A DNA stretch of 7,971 bases from CAYHHI01 sp964356335 (GTDB lineage Bacteria; Arandabacterota; Arandabacteria; Arandabacterales; Arandabacteraceae): NCBI GenBank assembly GCA_964356335.1, contig CAYHHI010000072.1, positions 1 through 7,971 on the forward strand. The letters are read 5' to 3'. The first letter of the stretch is position 1; each line of letters starts with the position of its first letter. The position numbers and the translations under genes were made by a program. The notes below the pieces were generated by a model. It saw only the letters and a program-made list of their open reading frames with translations, had not been told where the DNA came from and did no database searches. Shown here piece after piece: positions 1-6,099 of this stretch.

Positions 1-612
1 TCCCTCGGCGCGCTCGGCGCTCTGCAGGAATTCGTGAAGCGTGCCGATTGTGTGGCAATAGGCCCGGGGCTTTCTCAGCACAAGGAAACCGCAAACCTTG
101 TTCGGGCGCTTCTCCCGACTCTCGGCAGGCCGTGCGTTCTCGATGCCGATGGCATCAACGCATTTGCTGGCCGGGCCGCCGAACTCAGATCCTTAGACTT
201 CCCTCTTATAATCACGCCTCATGCAGGCGAGGCGTCACACCTGTTCGGAGTGGATAAGGCCGATATAATGCCGCGCCTCGTGGATTTCGCAAGCGAGAAA
301 GCTCGCCAGCTTGGTGTGGTGCTCGTACTAAAGGGGGCCCCGACGATCATTGCCGGCCCATCCGGTGAGACCTATATCAATCCAACCGGCAATCAGGGGC
401 TTGCGACCGCCGGCTCCGGCGATGTGCTCACAGGGACAATTGCGGGCTTTGTGGCTCAAGGCGTCCCACCTTTGCAGGCCGCCTACAGTGGAGTCTGTAT
501 TCACGGTATCTGCGGCGACATGCTGCTCGCCGAGAGGCAGCACTTCGGTTTTCTTGCCGGCGAGATTGCTGACAGGATTCCAGAGGCGATTGCTAGCATA
601 ATCACGGATTAG
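1..612 (+). CDS. nnrD: ADP/ATP-dependent NAD(P)H-hydrate dehydratase, C-terminal part (5' end outside window)
   Basis: This enzyme dehydrates the S form of hydrated NADH or NADPH back to the working cofactor at the expense of a nucleotide (ADP in most bacteria). The frame is open from the first base, so the gene is cut by the window edge; 203 residues are visible. Counting from base 1, GPGLS lies at residues 21-25, the VLDADGINAF strand near 46-55, TPHAGE at 72-77, and the family signature GNQGLATAGSGDVLTG at about 130-145, whose GSGD (138-141) is the ribokinase-fold anion hole and catalytic Asp region. In many bacteria this domain is fused behind an NnrE epimerase domain; that part, if present, lies upstream and cannot be seen. 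The next gene starts 54 bp downstream on the same strand, suggesting one transcript. Family assignment is firm; the single-domain versus fused form is unknown. Confidence 0.93.
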   Translation, partial: SLGALGALQEFVKRADCVAIGPGLSQHKETANLVRALLPTLGRPCVLDADGINAFAGRAAELRSLDFPLIITPHAGEASHLFGVDKADIMPRLVDFASEKARQLGVVLVLKGAPTIIAGPSGETYINPTGNQGLATAGSGDVLTGTIAGFVAQGVPPLQAAYSGVCIHGICGDMLLAERQHFGFLAGEIADRIPEAIASIITD

Positions 613-656
613 CATAGGTCCGGATAGCATATAGAGCAGTTGCGACCCGAGGAAGC

Positions 657-660
657 GAGG
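657..660 (+). promoter_or_regulatory. Ribosome-binding site deciding the M20 start
   Basis: GAGG within GGAAGCGAGG (651-660) sits 6 bp before TTG 667. The upstream in-frame TTG at 640 is preceded only by AGAG-like sequence. This favours a start nine codons inside the longest reading frame. The first residues then read TASEKIRALSDRF after the initiator, which suits the usual N-terminal helix of the family. Confidence 0.6.
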
Positions 661-666
661 CGTGGC

Positions 667-1980
667 TTGACCGCATCCGAAAAGATCAGGGCGCTGTCTG
701 ACAGATTCGAAAAACAAGTGATCGCGATCAGGCGGGATCTGCACAGCATCCCTGAGGCGTCCTTCCACGAGACCAGGACTCAGGCCAGAATCTGCTCATA
801 TCTCAAGCGAGCCGGAATCGAATTCAAATCGGGTGCGGGTGGGACCGGGGTGGTGGGTCTCATAAAAGGGTCGAGCAAGCAGATCATAACCATCCCGGGA
901 GGGAGGCGGCCGTCCAAGCCCGTGCGTCGCACACGGACCATTGCCCTGAGGTGCGACATGGATGCCCTAAATCTTACGGAGCGGACAGGGCTTCCGTTCG
1001 CTTCCAGGAACAAAGGCTTCATGCATGCGTGCGGCCACGATGCCCACATGGCCATGGTCCTGGGTGCAGGGATGGTGCTCAAGAGCTTCGGCAGAGATCT
1101 GCCGGGCAATGTGAAGCTCATCTTCCAGTCTGCTGAAGAGACCCTTCCCGGCGGTGCGCTGGGTATGATCAGAGATGGAGTGCTGGCCTCTCCCGAGGTC
1201 AATGCCATAATAGGCGTTCATGTTGACCCGGCCGTGCCTGCGGGCAAGGTCGCGGTCAATCGTGGCGTTATATCCGCAGCGGCCGACGACTTCAGTATCA
1301 AGATCACAGGCAAGGGCGGACACGGCTCGAGCCCGCATGTCGGGGTGGATGCGATCGCCGTCGCTGCCCACTTCCTTACGACTCTCCAGACGGTGGTTTC
1401 TCGGAGGGTGAGTGCTCTGGACAATGTGGTGGTCTCGGTGGGACGTATCGCCGGCGGTGAAAGGCACAACATCATAGCCGACGCGGTCGAGATGGATGGC
1501 ACCATACGAACCAAGAAGCCCGATCTCCGCGAGAAGGTGCCGGCGATGATCAAGCAGATACTCGATGGCACCTGTGTCGCCTTCGGCGCCAAGAGCGAGT
1601 TCAGATACGTCAAGGGGTACCCCGGGGTTTTCTGTGATCCTCGTCTATCGGAGGCCGTTCGTATGGCATGCTCACATGAATTCGGAGCCAAGCACGTGAT
1701 CACTACGCTCGGATTCGAAATGGGCGGCGAGGACTTCGCCTATTATGCCGAGAAGGTACCGGGAACGGTGGTCCTGGTCGGAGTCACCAACAAGAAGAAG
1801 GGCAAGATCCACAAGCTTCATCATGCGCAGTTTGACCTTGACGAGGACGCTCTGAAGATGGGAGTACGGGCTCTCGCCTTCTCCGCTCTCTACTGTCTCG
1901 CTGAAATAAGCATGGAGGCCTACTTCGAACGCTGGGACGAGCGGGGCGGGTACTCCCCCGCTGCAGTTCCCGATAATTGA
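667..1980 (+). CDS. M20D-family metal-dependent amidohydrolase (N-acyl-amino acid / hippurate hydrolase type)
   Basis: A cytosolic two-metal peptidase-fold enzyme that cleaves an amide bond of an N-acylated amino acid or related small substrate; relatives include hippurate hydrolase, IAA-amino acid hydrolase and N-acetyl-diaminopimelate deacetylase, and the true substrate cannot be read from sequence. Numbered from TTG 667 (437 residues): MDALNLTE near 97, MHACGHDAH at 119-127 (ligands Cys122, His124), catalytic and ligand Glu157-Glu158, GVHV His185, the dimerisation-domain segment GKGGHGSSPH, MGGED at 352-356 and the last ligand His385 in LHHAQFD. The metal-ligand set is complete. A longer reading begins at TTG 640, but it has only a weak site, whereas TTG 667 follows GCGAGG at 6 bp. 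A basic stretch of roughly 17-20 residues, rich in Arg, Pro and Lys (about 897-936), lies just before the MDAL strand and looks longer than in typical relatives. No signal peptide is seen. thiL follows after 13 bp. Confidence 0.92.
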   Translation: MTASEKIRALSDRFEKQVIAIRRDLHSIPEASFHETRTQARICSYLKRAGIEFKSGAGGTGVVGLIKGSSKQIITIPGGRRPSKPVRRTRTIALRCDMDALNLTERTGLPFASRNKGFMHACGHDAHMAMVLGAGMVLKSFGRDLPGNVKLIFQSAEETLPGGALGMIRDGVLASPEVNAIIGVHVDPAVPAGKVAVNRGVISAAADDFSIKITGKGGHGSSPHVGVDAIAVAAHFLTTLQTVVSRRVSALDNVVVSVGRIAGGERHNIIADAVEMDGTIRTKKPDLREKVPAMIKQILDGTCVAFGAKSEFRYVKGYPGVFCDPRLSEAVRMACSHEFGAKHVITTLGFEMGGEDFAYYAEKVPGTVVLVGVTNKKKGKIHKLHHAQFDLDEDALKMGVRALAFSALYCLAEISMEAYFERWDERGGYSPAAVPDN

Positions 1981-1982
1981 TT

Positions 1983-1986
1983 GGAG
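1983..1986 (+). promoter_or_regulatory. Ribosome-binding site of thiL
   Basis: GGAG is 7 bp before ATG 1994. It begins 2 bp after the stop codon of the preceding gene, as expected within an operon. Confidence 0.7.
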
Positions 1987-1993
1987 ATAGCAA

Positions 1994-3007
1994 ATGAAGT
2001 TGGATGAGATCGGAGAATTCGGACTGATCGAAAGGATAAAGGCACGGAAAGCCGCATACGATGAGGATGTGGTTATCGGCATCGGCGATGATTGCGCGAT
2101 TCTGAGACGTGGGTCGGTGCTTGAAGTGCTTACCACTGACTGCCTTGTCAAGGGAACACACTACCAAGATGAATGGCTCGCCATGAAGGATGTGGGCTGG
2201 AAGGCCCTAGCCGTGAACGTGAGCGATATCGCCGCAGTTGGCGGAATCCCCAAGCATGCGCTTGTGACGCTTTTCTTGCCCGAGGATTTCACGACTGCTG
2301 ACATTGATGATCTCTATGACGGACTTGACGAATGCGGCAACGCGACCGGAGTGAGCATAGTCGGCGGAGACATTGTAAAGATCCACGGCCCCTTTGCGAT
2401 TTCGATCACGCTATCGGGCACTTGCGAGCGCGACGAAGTTGTCCTGAGATCTGGCGCACGGCAGGGCGACATCATCGTTGTGACGGGCTCGCTTGGCGAG
2501 GCCGCCCTCGGACTCCGGTGCCTGAGGGATGAGGTGAGCTGTGTCGAAGGGGACTTGCTCTGCAATTGTGTGAAGAAATTCCAGCATCCCATGCCGAGGC
2601 TCAAGGAGTCGCGGGCGATTGTTCAGGAACTCAGGGCATCTTCGATGATTGACATAAGTGATGGGCTGCTTTCCGACATGTGGCATATTCTTGAGGCAAG
2701 CAAGGTTGGCGCGGCGATTGACGCCGATGCCATTCCTGTCTCCCGGGGTGTTCTTGAATTCTTCAACGGAGAAAAAGAGGAAGCACTTTCCTGGGCCATT
2801 ACGGGTGGTGAGGAATACGAGCTGCTCTTCACGATGAGCAGCCGGCTTGAGGGGAAACTGCCCGGGCTTTCAGAGAAGCTCGGCATCAAGCTCACCGGGA
2901 TCGGCAAGATCACTTCGAAAGCCTCTGGAGTCAAACTGGCGAGTCCGGGCGGCGAGAAGGAACTCAAGCCGGGTGGGTTTGATCATTTCAAGGCCGAAGC
3001 GGTCTGA
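1994..3007 (+). CDS. thiL: Thiamine-monophosphate kinase
   Basis: ThiL phosphorylates thiamine monophosphate with MgATP to give thiamine diphosphate, the active coenzyme, in the cytosol. The 337-residue length is normal. Visible landmarks: EFGLIERI at 8-15, the Mg-binding GIGDDCA at 29-35, TTDCLVKGTHY at 48-57, NVSDIAAVGG at 75-84, GGDIVK at 124-129, the VTGSLGEAALGL strand-turn at 163-174, IDISDGLLSD at 219-228, ITGGEEYELLFT at 269-280 and the typical GFDHF ending at 328-332. All acidic motifs of the PurM/ThiL fold are intact. Start ATG 1994 follows GGAG (1983-1986) with 7 bp spacing. It lies 13 bp after the amidohydrolase gene and 16 bp before ispG, so these three are almost certainly co-transcribed. 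ThiL and IspG both sit downstream of DXP, a metabolic link rather than proof of co-regulation. Confidence 0.96.
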   Translation: MKLDEIGEFGLIERIKARKAAYDEDVVIGIGDDCAILRRGSVLEVLTTDCLVKGTHYQDEWLAMKDVGWKALAVNVSDIAAVGGIPKHALVTLFLPEDFTTADIDDLYDGLDECGNATGVSIVGGDIVKIHGPFAISITLSGTCERDEVVLRSGARQGDIIVVTGSLGEAALGLRCLRDEVSCVEGDLLCNCVKKFQHPMPRLKESRAIVQELRASSMIDISDGLLSDMWHILEASKVGAAIDADAIPVSRGVLEFFNGEKEEALSWAITGGEEYELLFTMSSRLEGKLPGLSEKLGIKLTGIGKITSKASGVKLASPGGEKELKPGGFDHFKAEAV

Positions 3008-3010
3008 GTA

Positions 3011-3016
3011 AGGAGG
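3011..3016 (+). promoter_or_regulatory. Strong ribosome-binding site deciding the TTG start of ispG
   Basis: AGGAGG, extended as AAGGAGGGG, lies 7 bp before TTG 3024. This near-perfect site compensates for the weak start codon and argues against the downstream ATG at 3063. Confidence 0.85.
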
Positions 3017-3023
3017 GGCTAAG

Positions 3024-4121
3024 TTGCACGTAAGAGAATCCTATGTGCGAAGGATCACCAAGATGGTCCATGTGGGTGAGGTGCCATTGGGCGGCGGCTC
3101 ACCGGTGGTCGTGGAGTCGATGACCAAGACCAACACGCGTGACGTCAAAGCGACCATAAAGCAGATAAAGAGCCTCGAGGAAGTGGGTTGTGAGATCGTG
3201 AGGATAGCGGTCCCTGACTACGAGGCAGCCGAGGCGCTTGGTTCGATCAGGCAGAAGTCGAAGATACCTATCATCGCCGACATCCATTTCAACTACAAGC
3301 TTGCGCTGATGTCGCTCGAGGCAGGTGCCGACTGCGTGCGAATAAATCCCGGAAACATCGGGGGCCGCGAGAATATAATAAGGACTGCTGAGGCTGCACG
3401 CCGCCAGAACGCGCCGTTGCGGATTGGCGTCAACGCTGGCTCCCTCGATAAGTCACTTCTCCAGAAATATGGTGCGCCGATTCCCGAGGCGCTTGTGGAG
3501 AGCATCTCGAAAACGGTCTCGCTCCTTGAAGACGTCGGGTTCACGGAGATCATCCTTTCGGCAAAGGCATCGCGCGTGCCTGTCACGATCGAGACCTACC
3601 GGATGATTGCCAACAGGTTCCGTTATCCTCTTCATGTCGGAGTGACCGAGGCGGGATTCCCCCCGGCCGGTATAATAAGGTCTGCGGTGGGAATCGGGAC
3701 GTTGCTTGCTGAGGGCATAGGCGACACGATAAGGGTCAGCCTCACGGCGCCACCCGAGGAAGAAGTCAAAGTGGGGCAGGAGATCTTGAAGGCGCTCTTC
3801 TTGAGAGAGCGGGGTCCGGTCATCATCTCGTGCCCGACCTGTGGACGGTGCGAAATCGACCTCATGAGAATCGTGAAGCAGGTTGAGAAGAAGCTCGTAA
3901 ACGTCAAAGAGCCCACGGTGATTGCGATCATGGGGTGCGTGGTGAACGGTCCCGGGGAGGCGCGCGAGGCAGATGTCGGGATCGCAGCCGGCAAGGGCGT
4001 CGCCCTGATCTTCAGGAAAGGCGAGATCATAAAGAAGGTGCCGCCCTCGCAGGCAGTCAGCGCCCTCCTCAAGGAAATGAAACAGGTTGTGAAGCGGCGA
4101 GGCAAGCCGAGGAGACGGTAA
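3024..4121 (+). CDS. ispG: 4-hydroxy-3-methylbut-2-en-1-yl diphosphate synthase (IspG/GcpE)
   Basis: IspG is a 4Fe-4S enzyme that reductively opens ME-cPP to HMBPP, the penultimate step of the MEP isoprenoid pathway, in the cytosol. The 365-residue product is the short bacterial form: an N-terminal TIM barrel (about 1-260) with VESMTKTNTRD, IADIHFNYKLAL, CVRINPGNIG and RIGVNAGSLD, then a C-terminal iron-sulfur domain. The cluster ligands are Cys270 and Cys273 (SCPTCGRC), Cys305 (MGCVVNGPGE) and Glu312, the same numbers as described for the E. coli enzyme, which also supports the chosen start. Start TTG 3024 has an excellent AGGAGG 7 bp upstream; the next in-frame ATG (3063) has no good site and would shorten the conserved N-terminus. 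It follows thiL by 16 bp. A 124-bp gap separates it from the mobB-like gene. Identity is near certain. Confidence 0.98.
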   Translation: MHVRESYVRRITKMVHVGEVPLGGGSPVVVESMTKTNTRDVKATIKQIKSLEEVGCEIVRIAVPDYEAAEALGSIRQKSKIPIIADIHFNYKLALMSLEAGADCVRINPGNIGGRENIIRTAEAARRQNAPLRIGVNAGSLDKSLLQKYGAPIPEALVESISKTVSLLEDVGFTEIILSAKASRVPVTIETYRMIANRFRYPLHVGVTEAGFPPAGIIRSAVGIGTLLAEGIGDTIRVSLTAPPEEEVKVGQEILKALFLRERGPVIISCPTCGRCEIDLMRIVKQVEKKLVNVKEPTVIAIMGCVVNGPGEAREADVGIAAGKGVALIFRKGEIIKKVPPSQAVSALLKEMKQVVKRRGKPRRR

Positions 4122-4228
4122 CGGGACTCGTCCCTCGTCCGCCAAATCACGCAGGTGGTTGAGGCGCGACGGAAGCATAGAAGACGTCGACATTTTGATC
4201 GCCAACAGACAGAGCGGCCAATCGCCCC

Positions 4229-4235
4229 GGAGGAG
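4229..4235 (+). promoter_or_regulatory. Ribosome-binding site deciding the mobB start
   Basis: GGAGGAG lies 10 bp before ATG 4246. The alternative TTG 4159 has only GGTGG directly abutting it, too close to work as a Shine-Dalgarno site. The site supports a 223-residue protein instead of a 252-residue one and leaves 124 bp (4122-4245) as non-coding spacer after ispG. Confidence 0.7.
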
Positions 4236-4245
4236 ATTTCGACTG

Positions 4246-4917
4246 ATGCTACAAGGTTTCGAAGGACACATCATAGGAGTGTGTGGTTCCAAGGACACCG
4301 GCAAGACCGTCGTGGTTGAAGGCCTGGTGAGATTCCTCACGGCCAAGGGTTTCACCGTCGGCACGGTGAAGCACGTTCACGGCGAGATCGCCCTCGAGCC
4401 CAAGGCCAAGGATTCAACGCGGCATCTCGCTGCCGGGGCGGACCGTGTGGTAGCGGTGGGAGATGGTGTGACGCAGGTCATGATGCAGGAGAAGGATCAG
4501 GGTTCCCCCGCAGACTTGCTCGAGCGTGCAGCAGCAAGGTACCTTTTCGCCTGCGACTATGTCGTGGTCGAAGGCTTCAAGCATGTGGATACTCCCAAGA
4601 TCGTCGTGACAAGGCAGCCTGATGATATGCCCCAGCATCTTGAGAACGTGGTTGCCTGTGTCTATCAGGGAACGAGACCGGATGTGCTCCCCGCCTTCAA
4701 GCCGGATGAGATCGAGAAACTAGTAAACTTCCTCTTCGAGAGTGGGGTTTTGGCTCCGGTCGGCCCAGGTGCTCACCTCACTGTGAATGGAAAACCCGTA
4801 TCCATGAATGAGTTCGTACGGCGCGCGCTCACGGGTGTCCTGGAAGGCTTTGTTGGCAGTCTCCGCGATGTGGAGCCTCCTGCAGAGATAGAGATAAGCA
4901 TCAAGCATCCCCGGTAA
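4246..4917 (+). CDS. mobB: MobB-type P-loop GTPase (molybdopterin-guanine dinucleotide biosynthesis protein B family)
   Basis: MobB is a GTP-binding accessory protein in conversion of molybdopterin to its guanine dinucleotide form. From ATG 4246 the product has 223 residues: Walker A GSKDTGKT at 14-21, GTVKHVH at 39-45 (a MobB signature), KDSTRHLAAGA at 55-65, the Walker-B-like strand DYVVVEGFKH at 104-113, then a variable linker. The C-terminal third (about 175-220) carries LTVNGKPVSMNEFV and ends in an EIEISI strand; from memory this tail resembles that of archaeal and some bacterial MobB-like proteins rather than E. coli MobB. A longer reading from TTG 4159 adds 29 residues, polar and Arg-rich, without a spaced ribosome site; ATG 4246 has GGAGGAG and puts the P-loop about 13 residues in, as usual. 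No other molybdenum cofactor gene lies in the window, so the role in that pathway is inferred from family only. Confidence 0.87.
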   Translation: MLQGFEGHIIGVCGSKDTGKTVVVEGLVRFLTAKGFTVGTVKHVHGEIALEPKAKDSTRHLAAGADRVVAVGDGVTQVMMQEKDQGSPADLLERAAARYLFACDYVVVEGFKHVDTPKIVVTRQPDDMPQHLENVVACVYQGTRPDVLPAFKPDEIEKLVNFLFESGVLAPVGPGAHLTVNGKPVSMNEFVRRALTGVLEGFVGSLRDVEPPAEIEISIKHPR

Positions 4918-4929
4918 ATCGTGATCTCT

Positions 4930-4950
4930 CCCCGGACCAGGATCCGAGGG
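4930..4950. terminator. Weak hairpin between convergent genes, possible shared transcription end
   Basis: CCC-CGGA (4930-4936) can pair with TCCG-A-GGG (4943-4950), giving seven base pairs with one bulged A and a six-base loop. It sits in the 60-bp gap where mobB and the SGNH-like gene converge, the right place for a bidirectional terminator. No T-run follows on either strand, so it is not a canonical intrinsic terminator; Rho-dependent ending or chance are equally possible. Confidence 0.25.
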
Positions 4951-4977
4951 CTGCTGCATAACCGCGTTCGGCAGGCA

Positions 4978-6060
4978 TTAGAACTTGTCTCTCAGTCTCC
5001 CGAAGAGGTAGCCTCCTACTTTTGCTGCCCCTTTCGGAGTCATGTGTGCGAAATCGTAAAAATCATCGTCTTCCCATATAGGCTCCTCAGCCATATCTAT
5101 GCAAGTCACATTATTGTTACGACAAAACGAAGTGGCGACCCCGTCTAATGCCCTCATCATGTAATAGAAGTCAACTCCGTTTATCGGCGCACCGGCATAT
5201 AGGCTTTGTTCTCTGATTCCTTCAATTACTCCATTCGTGAATCTGTATTTCCGCGATGGCTGGGTAATGAATATCGGTGCGGCGCCAAGGTCTCTTGTTT
5301 TAGCGATGAGAATAGTGAGACGCTCCTTATACTCACGCAAACGTTCATGCATGAGTCCATCATAAGAATTCCTAAGCGGGGTTGTTGTCCATTCGACTTT
5401 AGAAAAATCAACGTGCCGATGTGCAATCTTCAGGGCTACGCGCGCTCGATAGATCCCATACAATGTCCTGAAGGCGTGATAGATTGCGCTCTTCTCGCGC
5501 ACACTCTCTCCTAACGACTTCCGGTTTCCCTGCGGCATGAGCGCGTCATAGCCGGAACCTTCCCCTACATAGAAATCATTCGCGCCGACATAGAAGAGAA
5601 CGTACCTTGGTCGCAGGTTGGGGATGTTGGGGAACCACCAGTCAAAATCTCTGATGTGACCGACCGTAGATTGGCCATCGACCCCGGCATTAGCGACGAC
5701 CACCTTTTTCCCAATTGCCGCAAACCTCTGCTCGAGGGCATCCTGCCATGTCTCGCCATCGCTGATATATCTCTGGTCCGTGGTGCTCCCACCAACGGTC
5801 AGAATGTCTATTTCTGAAGGCTTGCTGAATGATCCACGTAAGCCATATTTATCTCGTGAATAAATCGCCGCGCGGGATGGGGAATCATATAGGCCCGAGA
5901 CATCATGTTTGATGGTTCTGGACCGGAGGACATTGAGCCTGCTCAGATTGTCCGAGTGCACCCAGTGACCAAAGACCAGCTCAAGAATCACTATCCCCAA
6001 TGCCACAACCAGCAGATTGATGAGTGAGACGGTGATCATGCGCTTGAGCCTCGGAACCAT
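4978..6060 (-). CDS. Membrane-anchored SGNH/GDSL-like hydrolase
   Basis: A 360-residue protein with a short basic N-terminus and one hydrophobic segment (about 8-31), then a soluble domain of SGNH-hydrolase type, probably outside the membrane by the positive-inside rule. Catalytic blocks visible: VGGSTTDQ with nucleophile Ser92 (block I), NAGVDGQST near 124-132 with block II Gly, YVGAND with Asn161 (block III) and DFAH with Asp336 and His339 (block V). The complete Ser-Gly-Asn-His set predicts an esterase or acyl/acetyl-transfer activity, perhaps on a surface glycan or lipid; the substrate is unknown. A longer reading from GTG (6081) is rejected because it would place the AGGAGG site inside the gene; ATG 6060 has that site at 6 bp. 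It lies 39 bp downstream of rqcH on the same strand. Several lines of this gene are only 42-50% GC against 57-60% in sampled neighbour lines, hinting at a separate origin. Confidence 0.85.
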   Translation of the reverse strand: MVPRLKRMITVSLINLLVVALGIVILELVFGHWVHSDNLSRLNVLRSRTIKHDVSGLYDSPSRAAIYSRDKYGLRGSFSKPSEIDILTVGGSTTDQRYISDGETWQDALEQRFAAIGKKVVVANAGVDGQSTVGHIRDFDWWFPNIPNLRPRYVLFYVGANDFYVGEGSGYDALMPQGNRKSLGESVREKSAIYHAFRTLYGIYRARVALKIAHRHVDFSKVEWTTTPLRNSYDGLMHERLREYKERLTILIAKTRDLGAAPIFITQPSRKYRFTNGVIEGIREQSLYAGAPINGVDFYYMMRALDGVATSFCRNNNVTCIDMAEEPIWEDDDFYDFAHMTPKGAAKVGGYLFGRLRDKF

Positions 6061-6066
6061 GAGATT

Positions 6067-6073
6067 CCTCCTT
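6067..6073 (-). promoter_or_regulatory. Strong ribosome-binding site deciding the SGNH gene start
   Basis: Read on the minus strand, AAGGAGG lies 6 bp before ATG (6058-6060). It is inside the longer GTG-initiated reading frame, so the GTG start at 6079-6081 is unlikely. Confidence 0.85.
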
Positions 6074-6099
6074 CGTAGCACCCCTAATGCATCTGAGAT

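Noticed and set aside
328..768. Minus-strand open frame across the nnrD-amidohydrolase junction
   Set aside because: Overlaps two well-supported plus-strand genes, and its product looks like no known family.
780..1703. Overlapping minus-strand open frames inside the amidohydrolase gene
   Set aside because: Shadows of a gene with a complete set of family motifs in the plus frame.
4123..4134. GGGA-CTCG-TCCC hairpin just after ispG, considered as a terminator
   Set aside because: The stem has only four base pairs and no T-run follows, so it is too weak to call; mobB may well be read through from ispG.
4159..4245. N-terminal extension of the MobB-like protein from TTG 4159
   Set aside because: No spaced ribosome site, polar Arg-rich sequence unlike the family N-terminus, and a good site exists for ATG 4246.
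3453..4364. Long minus-strand open frame (303 codons) opposite ispG and mobB
   Set aside because: It is fully antisense to the unmistakable ispG and the start of mobB, has no recognisable domain, and open antisense frames are common in GC-rich coding DNA.
5206..5514. Plus-strand open frame inside the SGNH-like gene
   Set aside because: The minus-strand frame carries all SGNH blocks and a strong ribosome site; the plus frame has no motif.
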